DNA of 64,000 nucleotides from Gemmatimonadaceae bacterium (GTDB lineage Bacteria > Gemmatimonadota > Gemmatimonadetes > Gemmatimonadales > Gemmatimonadaceae). This document shows positions 1 through 8,604 of this stretch, piece after piece. A program made the translations under genes and the position numbers. The notes below the pieces were generated by a model. The model searched no databases, had not been told where the DNA came from, and saw only the letters and a program-made list of their open reading frames with translations. Position 1 is the stretch's first letter; each line of letters opens with the position of its first letter. The stretch spans positions 1 to 64,000 of the forward strand of contig DATNEW010000031.1 of the NCBI GenBank assembly GCA_035606695.1, in the 5' to 3' direction.

Positions 1-414
1 ATCATCTACGACCCGCGCGATCCGACGGGGCAGGGCGGCCGCGTCGACTCGTCGGTGGTGCTCAATGTCGACTGGGCGCCGACGATTCTCGATCTCGCGC
101 ACGTCGAGACGCCATCCGTCATGCAGGGCCAGACGCTCGTACCAATTCTGCATGGAAAGACACCCAGTGGGTGGCGCAGCGACTTCATGTTCGAGATGAT
201 GTATGCCGACCCCGGCATCCGTCGCTCCGTCGGCGTCGTCGGCGGCCGCTACAAGTACTTGAAATACGTCGACCCGACGCCCAATTACGAAGTGCTGTAC
301 GATCTTCAGACGGATCCGCTGGAGACGACGAACCTGGCCCAGGACCCGCGCTATCAGACCATCCTCCAGACGCTCCGGGAACGCTACGCGGAGTTGGCGG
401 CGCGGGCGCACTGA
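1..414 (+). CDS. sulfatase, C-terminal fragment (5' end outside window)
   Basis: Frame 1 is open from the first base to TGA at 412-414, giving about 137 residues. The piece matches the C-terminal part of arylsulfatase-type enzymes of the alkaline phosphatase superfamily. Visible signs are VDWAPTILDLA, then QGQTLVPIL, and near the end YDLQTDPLETTNLA, which is the usual closing DLxxDPxExxNLA motif. These enzymes hydrolyse sulfate esters, usually in the periplasm. The formylglycine Cys/Ser motif and the metal ligands lie upstream of the window, so activity and substrate cannot be judged. The multihaem cytochrome gene follows directly. Confidence 0.85.
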   Translation: MIYDPRDPTGQGGRVDSSVVLNVDWAPTILDLAHVETPSVMQGQTLVPILHGKTPSGWRSDFMFEMMYADPGIRRSVGVVGGRYKYLKYVDPTPNYEVLYDLQTDPLETTNLAQDPRYQTILQTLRERYAELAARAH

Positions 415-433
415 TCGACCGATCGCGCTCGGC

Positions 434-2596
434 GTGGTCGTCGCCGGGGCGCTCGTCGCGGGGATAGTCGGCGTCGCCCTGGCGCGAACTCGCGATCGCG
501 AACTGCCCCGGTACATCGGCGCCGCGGCATGCGCGCGATGTCACGTCGCGGAAACGGTCGGCTGGAAATTGTCGCAGCACTTTGCCGCGATGCAGCCCGC
601 AACGCCGGCCACGGTCCTCGGCCGCTTCGATTCGACGGCCGCGACGTTCGGTGGCATCATGACGACGTTCCTTCGGCGCGGCACCGACTACGTCGTCAAC
701 ACCGAAGGCGAGGACGGCAAGCCGCACGACTATACGATCAAGTACACGTTCGGCGTCGCGCCGCTGCAGCAGTATCTCGTCGAGCTCTCGCATGGACGTC
801 TGCAGCCGTTGCCGACAGCGTGGGACACGCGCCCGGCGTCACACGGTGGACAGCGCTGGTTCTCGCTCGATCCCGGCCCGTGGGTCGCGCACACCGACGA
901 ATTCCATTGGACCTCGCGGCAGCGCAACTGGAATTACATGTGCGCGGATTGTCATTCGACCGGCGTTCGAAAGCGGTACGACGCGTCATCCGACCAATTT
1001 CGTACGACGTGGGCGGAGCTCAACGTCTCGTGCGAAGCGTGTCACGGTCCAGGCTCGGCACATGCGCGGTGGGCGCGATATCCGTCGTGGACGCGGTCGC
1101 TGTTATGGAAGAACGATGGTTTGCCGGCGCAGCTGACGGAGCGGCGTGGAGTCGATTGGGGCATTACGAACGATGGCAGGCCGATTCGTAGCGTCCCGCG
1201 CACCAGCGATCGCGAAATCCAGACATGCGCGCAGTGTCATTCTCGTCGCGTCCAGATCGCGGACGGTTACGCCGCAGGCGATCGCTATCTCGACCACTAC
1301 GTGCCGTCGCTGCTGGTGTCGGGACTTTACTATGCCGACGGGCAACAGCACGACGAGGTGTACAACTATGGCTCGTTTCTCGAGAGCCGCATGTATCACG
1401 CGGGCGTGACGTGCTCTGATTGCCACGATCCACACAGCGCGCGGCCGCGCGCGCCGGGCAACCGTCTCTGTACGCGCTGTCACGTGGCGGCGAAGTACGA
1501 TACGACCGCTCACACGTTTCACGCTCGCGGCGGCGCGGGCGCGGCGTGCGTATCGTGCCATATGCCAGCAACGACGTACATGCAGATCGACCCACGTGCC
1601 GATCACAGCATTCGCGTGCCGAGGCCGGATCTCTCCGTCACGCTCGGCGTGCCGAACGCGTGCAGCAGTTGCCACCGCGACCGTGACGCGCGATGGGCCG
1701 CGAACCAGGTACGGTACTGGTACGGTCACGATGCCTCGGGCTTTCAGCGCTTCGCGGCGAGCTTCGCGGCAGACGAGCGCGGTGCGGCGTTCGCGGGCGA
1801 TTCGCTCGCCGCGGTCGCTCGCGACGCAACCGAGCCGGCCATCGTTCGCGCGTCGGCGCTCGCACGACTTCGCGATCGACCTAGCGCTGCCGCGTTCGGT
1901 GCCGCGCAACTATCGGCTCGTGACACCAATGCGTTGGTACGGCGCGCGGCATTGAGCGTTCTCGAATCGGTTCCGCCGGCGCAACGCATGGCCCTTGCGA
2001 TCCCGCTGTTGGCGGATTCCGTGCGGGCCGTGCGCATCGAGGCGGCATGGGTACTTGCCCCCGCCGCGTCGACGCTGACCGGCGCCGACTCCGCGCGCTT
2101 CGCGGCGGCGGGACAAGACTTTATCTCCAGCCAGCGATACAACGCCGACCGCGCGGAAAATCGATTGACGCTTGGTACCTACTTCGCCGAGCTCGGACGC
2201 TTCGACGAAGCGAGCACCGAGTTGCGCGCGGCGATCTCGCTGTCGCCGGGCCTCGGCGAGGCGTACGCCAATCTCGCCGACGTCCAGCGCGCGCAGCATC
2301 ACGATACCGATGCCGAGGCGACGTTGCGGCGCGGACTCGTCGCCGCGCCGAACGATCCGCGCTTGCACTATGCACTCGGTCTCGCGCTCGCCCGCGCCGG
2401 TCGCGTAGCTGATGCCGTGCAGTCCCTGGCCGTCGCGGCATCGCTCGCGCCAAACGATGCGACGATCGGATTTACCTATGCCGTCGCGCTTCGCGACGCG
2501 CGTCGCGACGCCGACGCGCGTCGCGTGACGCGCCAGCTCGCCTCGCGCTTCCCGAACGACGCACGCATTCAGGCCCTCTTGCGCGATTTGAAATAG
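434..2596 (+). CDS. multihaem (8 x CxxCH) cytochrome c with C-terminal HEAT/TPR region
   Basis: This is a 720-residue periplasmic, membrane-anchored c-type cytochrome. Residues 1-17 form a hydrophobic anchor or signal. Eight CxxCH haem-binding motifs start at residues 33, 170, 200, 265, 327, 346, 372 and 410, an arrangement like the cytochrome c554/multihaem family. Residues about 445-540 are alpha-helical HEAT-like repeats and about 570-715 are TPRs (for example LGTYFAELGRFDEA and LHYALGLALARAGRVADA). The start taken is GTG 434. The frame stays open upstream into the sulfatase gene, so the true start could be earlier. It probably acts in electron transfer or as a haem enzyme with a protein-docking arm. 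The 3' end overlaps the convergent nth-like gene by 28 bp. Confidence 0.85.
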   Translation: MVVAGALVAGIVGVALARTRDRELPRYIGAAACARCHVAETVGWKLSQHFAAMQPATPATVLGRFDSTAATFGGIMTTFLRRGTDYVVNTEGEDGKPHDYTIKYTFGVAPLQQYLVELSHGRLQPLPTAWDTRPASHGGQRWFSLDPGPWVAHTDEFHWTSRQRNWNYMCADCHSTGVRKRYDASSDQFRTTWAELNVSCEACHGPGSAHARWARYPSWTRSLLWKNDGLPAQLTERRGVDWGITNDGRPIRSVPRTSDREIQTCAQCHSRRVQIADGYAAGDRYLDHYVPSLLVSGLYYADGQQHDEVYNYGSFLESRMYHAGVTCSDCHDPHSARPRAPGNRLCTRCHVAAKYDTTAHTFHARGGAGAACVSCHMPATTYMQIDPRADHSIRVPRPDLSVTLGVPNACSSCHRDRDARWAANQVRYWYGHDASGFQRFAASFAADERGAAFAGDSLAAVARDATEPAIVRASALARLRDRPSAAAFGAAQLSARDTNALVRRAALSVLESVPPAQRMALAIPLLADSVRAVRIEAAWVLAPAASTLTGADSARFAAAGQDFISSQRYNADRAENRLTLGTYFAELGRFDEASTELRAAISLSPGLGEAYANLADVQRAQHHDTDAEATLRRGLVAAPNDPRLHYALGLALARAGRVADAVQSLAVAASLAPNDATIGFTYAVALRDARRDADARRVTRQLASRFPNDARIQALLRDLK

Positions 2597-3264
2597 TTGC
2601 ACTCGGCGCGCACCGCGCACGCGCCGCAACGCGGCGCCGAGGTCTTGCAAATGTCCTGGCCATGTCGGCGCAGCAGGAGGTGCGCGTCCATCAGCCACTC
2701 GATGTCGTCGCGCACTTCGCGCGTCGCGGCCTCGGTGACGCTGCGGTACATCGTCGTGTAGTTCTTGTGGTCGGCGCCGTAGCCGATGCGCACCAATGTC
2801 CGCGCGCCGTTCGAGTCGAGCGGCAGCAGCCGCTGCGCCCGCATGAGCAGCAGAATCTTCTCGGCCCCCGGCTCACCGATGCCGTAGATGCGCTGCAGCG
2901 CGCGCTTTGCCTCGCGCAGCGGAAGCGTCAACACAGTGTCGAGTGAGCCGCCGAATTCATCGATCACGAGTGCGGCGGCATCCTGCATGCGCCGCGCACG
3001 CTCCTCGATGCCGACCTTGCCGCCGGCGGCCGCGATCTCGCGCAACACCGACGGCGTCGCCGCGAGGATCGCTTGCGGCGTGAGACCGACGCGTTCGCGC
3101 AAGAGCTCGAACGCGGCAAGGCGCCGCTCGTCCGGCGCGAGATAGGCGACCTTCTCCCAGAGCACCAGCGCGAACGCCGAATCCGCAGGCGGTGGTTCCG
3201 GTCGTCCGTACTCCGCCGTCAGGCGATCGACGACGCGATGCAATCGTGGTGCGCGCGCTGGCAC
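2569..3264 (-). CDS. endonuclease III-like HhH-GPD DNA glycosylase with [4Fe-4S] cluster
   Basis: The 231-residue protein has the endonuclease III fold: a helix-hairpin-helix (YGIGEPGAEKIL), the catalytic-loop aspartate in LDSNGARTLVRIG, and a C-terminal iron-sulfur loop with spacing C-x6-C-x2-C-x5-C (CKTSAPRCGACAVRAEC). Nth normally reads GVGRKTA in the hairpin. Here the position of the catalytic lysine is a proline, while the aspartate is kept. By family knowledge that predicts a monofunctional base-excision glycosylase without AP-lyase activity, as in MutY or MIG relatives. It lacks the MutY C-terminal NUDIX-like domain. The gene is convergent with the cytochrome gene, and the next gene starts only 8 bp away. 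Confidence 0.85.
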   Translation of the reverse strand: MPARAPRLHRVVDRLTAEYGRPEPPPADSAFALVLWEKVAYLAPDERRLAAFELLRERVGLTPQAILAATPSVLREIAAAGGKVGIEERARRMQDAAALVIDEFGGSLDTVLTLPLREAKRALQRIYGIGEPGAEKILLLMRAQRLLPLDSNGARTLVRIGYGADHKNYTTMYRSVTEAATREVRDDIEWLMDAHLLLRRHGQDICKTSAPRCGACAVRAECNYFKSRKRA

Positions 3265-3272
3265 TTGGGTGC

Positions 3273-3725
3273 TTACTTTCGCGCGAGCTCGAGGCGTCCC
3301 GTGAGCGACTGCCCATCGTCGAACTTCGCGATGAATCCGCCCGTCATGCGCTTGCCCTTCAGGTGGAGCACGTTGTGTACGGACGCGACTGTGTGCTTCG
3401 CCCGCGTGAGGCTCTCATACGGACCGTAGTCGAACACGACGCTGTCGCCGCCCGTCGAGATCAAGCGGCCCATGATCGGCGCGCGATTCGGATAGGTGAC
3501 CGAGATCTTGTTGGGGCTGCTGAAATGCACGGCGATCAATGTAATGACGGAATCCGATGTCGCGCGCAGCGAGCGTCCCGACCATACGCCCGTGAGATCG
3601 GACCACGCAATGCTTTTCGTCTGGTGAGAAGTGCCGGATTGTACGGGCGCTTGCGCGGCGAGAGGCGACGTCGACAACGCGAGCGCGTTGAGCGCGATGA
3701 GCGCGGGGGCAAGGGCGAAGCGCAT
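3273..3725 (-). CDS. secreted protein of unknown function, lipocalin-like
   Basis: The product has 150 residues. Residues 1-25 form a signal peptide ending LSTSPLAAQA. The mature part is rich in alternating polar/hydrophobic strands (TGVWSGRSL, GDSVVFDYGPY, GRLELARK), which suggests a small beta-barrel or beta-sandwich; no family is recognised. It ends 8 bp upstream of the nth-like start on the same strand, so the two may be co-transcribed. No cofactor or catalytic motif is visible. Confidence 0.6.
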   Translation of the reverse strand: MRFALAPALIALNALALSTSPLAAQAPVQSGTSHQTKSIAWSDLTGVWSGRSLRATSDSVITLIAVHFSSPNKISVTYPNRAPIMGRLISTGGDSVVFDYGPYESLTRAKHTVASVHNVLHLKGKRMTGGFIAKFDDGQSLTGRLELARK

Positions 3726-3839
3726 GGCCGTGGCTCGAGAGGAAGGTGGTTCATCTTCGGTGCGAGCGGAGCCGGGCGCAAGAGCATAGTCGCTCTCATG
3801 GTCGCTACCGCTCGGCCGATGGCGCTTCTAACGTGACTT

Positions 3840-4082
3840 ATGTCGAACGACCCTCACTTTCCCGACGACAATCTCGGCATCCAGGGAGAGGTACGAAAAA
3901 TCAGCGTCGACGATTCGTCCTGGCACGTGTTCGAGTTCGTTTCTCCGAGGATCCCGCGGCGTCCGCCGGTGCTCGTGTTTCACGCCGTCGGACGCGATGA
4001 AGTCTTCGAGACCGTCGATTATCCCAAGACGTGGCGAACGCTGAGCGATGCCGATCTCCTCGCGCTCGTCAGAAAATCGTGA
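3840..4082 (+). CDS. small protein with YPxxWxxLSDADLLAL tail (paralogue A)
   Basis: This 80-residue protein has no signal peptide and no known domain. It contains W-x-VFEF near residue 29, then VLVFHAVGRDEV, and closes with YPKTWRTLSDADLLALV. The same order of motifs is found in the protein encoded at 4633-4860 on the other strand (W-x-VFE, SLIFDSG, YPNNWFDLSDADLLAL), so the two are homologues flanking the globin gene. The ATG at 3840 has no obvious Shine-Dalgarno sequence. The function is unknown; the conserved W and acidic LSDADLLAL helix suggest a small folded domain. Confidence 0.6.
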   Translation: MSNDPHFPDDNLGIQGEVRKISVDDSSWHVFEFVSPRIPRRPPVLVFHAVGRDEVFETVDYPKTWRTLSDADLLALVRKS

Positions 4083-4106
4083 TCGACGCAGGCGCTCGCG
4101 CGCTCG

Positions 4107-4493
4107 TCATTCGGGCTGATTGCGCATGTGATCGGCCAGCGAGTGCAGCTTCTCCTTCAGGTCGGCGCGCAGCGCCTCGGGCATGTCGTGCTCGTCAAGC
4201 GACCGGTCCATGCACCAGATCCATTCATCGCGCTCGCGGGCGCCGATGGTGAATGGAATGTGGCGCATGCGGAGCCGCGGATGGCCTCGCTGCTGCACGT
4301 AGATCGGCGGGCCGCCCGTCCAGCCCATGAGATAGAGATACAGTTTCTCGCGGGATGCCTTGAGGCTGACTGCGTGCAGGCGGCGAATGGTTGCCGCCTC
4401 TGGAGCGGTGTCCATGAGATCGTAGAAACGATCGACGATGCTGCGAATACCGGCGTCGCCGCCGAGCAGGTCGTATGGGGTTGGTGCGGACAT
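4107..4493 (-). CDS. group II truncated haemoglobin (TrHbO type)
   Basis: The 128-residue length fits a 2-over-2 globin. Seen in order are the B-helix FY pair (Tyr24, the B10 position), the EF/F region QRGHPRLRMRHIPF with proximal histidine at residue 78, and ERDEWIWCM with the group II tryptophan (G8, residue 91). Group II truncated globins bind O2 and act in peroxide or NO chemistry or oxygen sensing in the cytoplasm. The gene lies between the two small paralogues and is preceded by a GTCATCC palindrome, which may separate its promoter from the gene behind it. Confidence 0.92.
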   Translation of the reverse strand: MSAPTPYDLLGGDAGIRSIVDRFYDLMDTAPEAATIRRLHAVSLKASREKLYLYLMGWTGGPPIYVQQRGHPRLRMRHIPFTIGARERDEWIWCMDRSLDEHDMPEALRADLKEKLHSLADHMRNQPE

Positions 4494-4521
4494 ACGCGAA
4501 ATTTACGCGCGGGCGTAGCGT

Positions 4522-4633
4522 GTCATCCCGAGCGAGCGTAGCGGGTCGAGGGACCCCCGTGCGCCGAGGAGATTTCGTCCGTGGGGACGGAGGTCCCTCG
4601 ACTCCAGCGCCGGGCGCCTCCGCTCGGGATGAC
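4522..4633. repeat. GTCATCC palindromic repeat, copy 1
   Basis: The left end GTCATCCCGAGCG pairs with the right end CGCTCGGGATGAC. Inside, GGTCGAGGGACC pairs with GGTCCCTCGACTC. The whole 112 bp can fold into one long imperfect hairpin. The right end touches the stop codon of the small gene at 4633. Four further elements with the same ends occur in this window. Confidence 0.85.
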
Positions 4634-4860
4634 TATTTGAGCTTCACCACCGCACAGAGCGCGAGCAGGTCCGCATCGCTGAGGTCGAACCAGTTGTTCG
4701 GATACGCGTAGATCCGGCGGACGACTGAGCCGGAGTCGAAGATGAGGCTCGATCCGAGATCGGGATGAAGCGAGCCGGGGCCGCGCTCGAAGACCTTCCA
4801 GATATTTCCGTCGCCGCCGCGGATGTCTCGCCAACGGTCGGCCAACGCAGTCTCGTGCAT
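4633..4860 (-). CDS. small protein with YPxxWxxLSDADLLAL tail (paralogue B)
   Basis: This 75-residue cytoplasmic protein is homologous to the 80-residue protein encoded at 3840-4082. Shared features are W-x-VFE at about residue 21, a short strand ending in IFD, and YPNNWFDLSDADLLAL. No known domain, metal motif or signal is seen. The TAG stop abuts a GTCATCC palindrome. It lies 118 bp from, and divergent to, the molybdenum hydroxylase operon, so the two could share a regulatory region. Confidence 0.55.
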   Translation of the reverse strand: MHETALADRWRDIRGGDGNIWKVFERGPGSLHPDLGSSLIFDSGSVVRRIYAYPNNWFDLSDADLLALCAVVKLK

Positions 4861-4978
4861 GGAGTGCAGTGTCCGGTTGAAAGCCCGATGATGGTACCGC
4901 TAAACGTTTGCGCGTCAACGACGGATTTCAGCGACTGAGGCCGCATTGCTGGTCCACTCTGTGCGGCTGCGCCCGCCC

Positions 4979-5470
4979 ATGACGATCGAAATCCAACTGA
5001 CCATCAACGGCGCCGCCCACACTATTGCCGCCGATCCGCGCACGACGCTGCTCGACGCGCTTCGAGAACGACTCCGCCTGACGGGAACGAAGAAAGGATG
5101 CGACGTCGGCCAGTGCGGCGCATGCACGGTGCACGTGAACGGACGCCGCGTGCTGTCCTGTCTGACGCTGTTGGCTTCGGTGCGCGAGCAGGAAGTTCGC
5201 ACGATCGAAGGGCTCGGGAAGAACGGCACGCTGCACCCGATGCAACAGGCCTTCATCGAGTGCGACGGCTTTCAATGCGGCTACTGCACGCCAGGCCAGA
5301 TCATGTCGGCCGTCGCACTGCTCGACGAACCGTGCGGCCCGAGCGACGACGACGTGCGCGAGCTGATGAGCGGCAACGTCTGCCGCTGCGGCGCCTACCC
5401 GAACATCGTCGACGCCATTCAGCAAGTCCGCGGCGCCGCCGTCGACGCAAATTCGAACCGAGCCGGCTGA
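4979..5470 (+). CDS. [2Fe-2S] subunit of a xanthine dehydrogenase-family molybdoenzyme (PaoA/YagT-like)
   Basis: The 163-residue subunit carries two [2Fe-2S] clusters: a plant-type ferredoxin set at Cys41, 46, 49 and 61 and a second set at Cys100, 103, 135 and 137 (CGYCTPGQ and CRCGAYPN). It passes electrons from the Mo centre to FAD. ATG 4979 is chosen because the protein then begins directly with the ferredoxin fold (MTIEIQLTING). No twin-arginine signal is present, unlike E. coli PaoA, so the complex is predicted to be cytoplasmic. It is the first gene of a tight operon, with the next ATG 3 bp after its stop. Confidence 0.93.
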   Translation: MTIEIQLTINGAAHTIAADPRTTLLDALRERLRLTGTKKGCDVGQCGACTVHVNGRRVLSCLTLLASVREQEVRTIEGLGKNGTLHPMQQAFIECDGFQCGYCTPGQIMSAVALLDEPCGPSDDDVRELMSGNVCRCGAYPNIVDAIQQVRGAAVDANSNRAG

Positions 5471-5473
5471 CGC

Positions 5474-6460
5474 ATGCATCCCTTCGAATTCCACGCGGCT
5501 GCCACTGAAGACGAGGCCGTCGCACTGCTCGCTTCGCACGAGAATGCTCGGCTCCTTGCCGGCGGAACGACGCTCGTCGATCTGATGAAGCACGATGTCG
5601 AGCGTCCAGGACATGTCGTCGACATCAACGCCCTCGCGCTCGCCGACGTCACCGAACAGTCCGATGGGTCGCTGCGCATCGGCGCGCTCGTCCGCAACAG
5701 CGATCTCGCGCACCATCCGCTCGTCCGCGAGCGACTCCCGATGCTGTCGCAGGCACTCCTCGCCGGCGCGTCGGGCCAGCTGCGCAACATGGCGACGACC
5801 GGCGGCAACCTGCTTCAGCGGACGCGCTGCTATTACTTCCGCGATGCCGCGAGCCCATGCAACAAACGCGAGCCGGGTGCGGGATGCGCGGCACTCCACG
5901 GATTCAATCGTATTCACGCGATCCTCGGCGGCAGCGAGCATTGCATCGCGACGCATCCGTCCGACATGGCGGTTCCACTCGCCGCGCTCGACGCCGTCGT
6001 GCGCGTGCGCGGTCCAAAAGGAGAGCGTGCGATTCCAATCGCGGAGTTCTATGTCCTGCCCGGCGACCGGCCCGAACGCGAGACGACACTCGCGCGCGGA
6101 GAGCTGATCACGGCCGTGGACATTCCGGCCACGCCGTTCGCCACGCGTTCGGTGTACATCAAGGTTCGCGACCGTGCGTCGTACGCGTTCGCGCTCGCCT
6201 CCGCCGCGGTCGCGCTCGAGCTCGACGGCAAGACGATTCGCGACGCACGCATCGCACTCGGCGGAGTCGGCACGGTGCCGTGGCGGTCGCGCGAAGCCGA
6301 GCAGGCGTTGCGGGGCCAGAAGGCTGGTGGCGAGACGTACATGCGTGCGGCGGTCGCCGCGCTCGAGGGTGCCGCGCCGCACGAGCACAATGCATTCAAG
6401 ATCGAGCTCGCTCGCCGAACGCTGGCGCGCGCACTGGCTCGCGCGGGGGAACTGTCATGA
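5474..6460 (+). CDS. FAD-binding subunit of the molybdoenzyme (PaoB/YagS-like, with [4Fe-4S] insertion)
   Basis: This is a 328-residue CO-dehydrogenase flavoprotein-type subunit. FAD-binding loops are LLAGGTTL (about residues 27-34) and [12 protein letters not shown] (108-119). Four cysteines at 119, 129, 138 and 157 match the extra [4Fe-4S]-binding segment known from PaoB-type subunits and absent from plain xanthine dehydrogenases. It accepts electrons from the 2Fe-2S subunit and hands them to an external acceptor. Its TGA overlaps the ATG of the Mo subunit (ATGA), implying translational coupling and fixed stoichiometry. Confidence 0.93.
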   Translation: MHPFEFHAAATEDEAVALLASHENARLLAGGTTLVDLMKHDVERPGHVVDINALALADVTEQSDGSLRIGALVRNSDLAHHPLVRERLPMLSQALLAGASGQLRNMATTGGNLLQRTRCYYFRDAASPCNKREPGAGCAALHGFNRIHAILGGSEHCIATHPSDMAVPLAALDAVVRVRGPKGERAIPIAEFYVLPGDRPERETTLARGELITAVDIPATPFATRSVYIKVRDRASYAFALASAAVALELDGKTIRDARIALGGVGTVPWRSREAEQALRGQKAGGETYMRAAVAALEGAAPHEHNAFKIELARRTLARALARAGELS

Positions 6461-8586
6461 GCATCGGTCAGCCGATCAATCGCGCCGACGGCGTGCTCAA
6501 GGTCTGCGGCGAAGCGGTGTACGCCGCCGAGTTCCCGATCGAGAATCTCGCGTACGGCATGCTCATTCAGAGCACGATCGGCGCGGGGCGCATCACGCGC
6601 ATCGACACGAGTGAGGCGGAGCGGGCCGACGGTGCGATCGCCATCCTCACGGCGGACAACGCCGAGAAGCTGCCGAAAAAAGGGAAGGGCGCCTTCAATC
6701 CTCCCGCCGGCCGCATTCTGTCGCTGCTGCAGGATCACAACGTTCACTACAACGGCGAGCCGATTGGCGTCGCGATTGCCGAGACGTTCGAGCAGGCGCG
6801 TCACGCCGCGTCGCTCGTGAGATTCGAGTATGAGAACGGTGAAGTCGAGGCCGACTTCGAATCGGCGCTCGCCAGATCATATCCGTACGCCGATAAGATT
6901 CTCGGCCGCGATCCGCCGCACACGACGCGCGGCGAGATCAGCCGCGGGCTCCGCGACTCGGAGGTGTGCCTCGACGTCGTGTATCGCACGCCGGTCGAGA
7001 CGCACAATCCGATCGAGCCACATGCGACGATCGCGGAGTGGAAGGGCGACGAGCTCACGCTGCACGACTCGACGCAATTCGTCTACGGCGTTCGGCGCGT
7101 CGTCGCCAGGACGCTGGGCATGCCGGAAGAGAAGGTGCACGTCATCTCGCAATTCGCCGGCGGCGCGTTTGGATCGAAAGGCGCCGCATGGTCGCACGTC
7201 GTACTCGCCGCGATGGCGGCGCGGCACGCGAAGCGCCCCGTAAAGATCGTGCTCACTCGCCGGCAGATGTTCGGCATCGTCGGCGCGCGCCCATTCACGA
7301 CTCAGCATTTCGAGATCGGGGCGATGAAGGACGGAACGCTGTGCGCCATGCGCCACACCGCGACCTCGAGTACCTCCAAGCTCGAGGAATGGCTCGAACC
7401 GTCGACGCTCGCCACGCGCGTTCTATACAAGGTGCCGAACCAGAACACGAGCCAGCATCTCGTGAAGCTCAACACCGGCACGCCGACGTTCAATCGCGCC
7501 CCGGGCGAGGCGAGCGGCATGTTCGCGCTCGAATCCGCCATGGACGAGATGGCCGAACGACTCGGCATGGATCCGATCGAGTTCCGTCTGAAGAACTACG
7601 CCGAGGAGGACCCGGAGGAAGAGAAGCCGTGGTCCAGCAAATCGCTGCGCGAATGCTATGCGATCGTCGCCGACGGGTTCGGGTGGAAGCACCGCGACCC
7701 CAAGCCGCGCTCGATGCGCGAGAACGGCGTCCTGATCGGCATGGGCATGGCGTCGTCGACGTATCCCGTCAAGCAGATGCCCGCGTCGGCGATCGCGCGA
7801 CTGACGCCGGACGGGATCGTGGAAATTCGCGCGGCGACGCACGAGATCGGGACGGGAACGCGCACGATCATGCCACAGATTGCCTCCGATGCGCTCGGTA
7901 TTCCGGTCGATCGCATACGACTCGTCCTGGGCGACACGACGCTGCCGGAAAATCCGATCTCGGCGGGCTCGATGACGGCCGCGAGCACGGGCTCGGCGGT
8001 TCACAACGCCGCCGTCGCGCTACGGGGAATGCTCAATGATCTTGGTATTCAAGATCTGGCATCACACCGGCCGAACGCGATTGTCGAAGCAAGGGCCGAT
8101 GCGAAGCCCGGCGAGGATGCCAAGAAGAAATACTCGATGCACGCCTTCGGCGCCGTTTGCGTGGAAGTCCGCGTCGATCCCGATCTCGGGACCGTTCGAT
8201 TGTCACGCGTCGTCGGTGCGTACGGCGGCGGACGTGTACTCAACCCGAAAACGGCGCGCAGCCAGATCATCGGCGGCATCGTCTATGGGATCGGCATGGC
8301 GCTGCTCGAGGACACACTCATCGATCCGCGCAACGGCCGGTACGTGAACGCCGAACTGGACGAGTATCACCTGCCGGTGAATGCCGATGTGCCACACATC
8401 GACGTGACGTTCGTCGACGAAAAGGACGAGCACGTGAACCCGATCGGCGTGAAAGGACTGGGCGAGATCGGAATCACGGGCGTGGCGGCGGCGATCGCGA
8501 ACGCCGTGTACCACGCCACGGGCGTACGTGTGCGGGAGTTGCCGATCACGTTGGACAAGGTGCTGCAGATCGCGCAGTCCCGCTGA
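6457..8586 (+). CDS. molybdopterin-binding subunit of aldehyde/xanthine dehydrogenase family (PaoC/YagR-like)
   Basis: The 709-residue catalytic subunit starts at ATG 6457, overlapping the previous stop by 4 bp. The frame is open for 600 bp further upstream, but that part is antiphase to the FAD subunit gene and not real. Near the C-terminus [12 protein letters not shown] holds the base-catalyst glutamate (about residue 670). GGAFGSKG and the EIGTGTRT stretch fit the Mo-cofactor binding loops. These enzymes hydroxylate aldehydes or N-heterocycles with water as oxygen donor. No cofactor-insertion chaperone (PaoD/XdhC) gene lies nearby. The substrate cannot be read from sequence; broad aldehyde oxidation is the closest analogy. 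Confidence 0.92.
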   Translation: MSIGQPINRADGVLKVCGEAVYAAEFPIENLAYGMLIQSTIGAGRITRIDTSEAERADGAIAILTADNAEKLPKKGKGAFNPPAGRILSLLQDHNVHYNGEPIGVAIAETFEQARHAASLVRFEYENGEVEADFESALARSYPYADKILGRDPPHTTRGEISRGLRDSEVCLDVVYRTPVETHNPIEPHATIAEWKGDELTLHDSTQFVYGVRRVVARTLGMPEEKVHVISQFAGGAFGSKGAAWSHVVLAAMAARHAKRPVKIVLTRRQMFGIVGARPFTTQHFEIGAMKDGTLCAMRHTATSSTSKLEEWLEPSTLATRVLYKVPNQNTSQHLVKLNTGTPTFNRAPGEASGMFALESAMDEMAERLGMDPIEFRLKNYAEEDPEEEKPWSSKSLRECYAIVADGFGWKHRDPKPRSMRENGVLIGMGMASSTYPVKQMPASAIARLTPDGIVEIRAATHEIGTGTRTIMPQIASDALGIPVDRIRLVLGDTTLPENPISAGSMTAASTGSAVHNAAVALRGMLNDLGIQDLASHRPNAIVEARADAKPGEDAKKKYSMHAFGAVCVEVRVDPDLGTVRLSRVVGAYGGGRVLNPKTARSQIIGGIVYGIGMALLEDTLIDPRNGRYVNAELDEYHLPVNADVPHIDVTFVDEKDEHVNPIGVKGLGEIGITGVAAAIANAVYHATGVRVRELPITLDKVLQIAQSR

Positions 8587-8604
8587 GCAGTCACCGCCGG
8601 CCGG

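Noticed and set aside
4928-6388. Long open frame antisense to the molybdenum enzyme operon (486 codons)
   Set aside because: It lies fully under the well-supported 2Fe-2S and FAD subunit genes; its translation is Arg/Ala-rich without domains, as expected for antisense frames in high-GC DNA.
5857-6456. N-terminal extension of the Mo subunit
   Set aside because: The 200 extra residues are an alternative frame of the FAD subunit gene; ATG 6457 with ATGA overlap starts the conserved domain.
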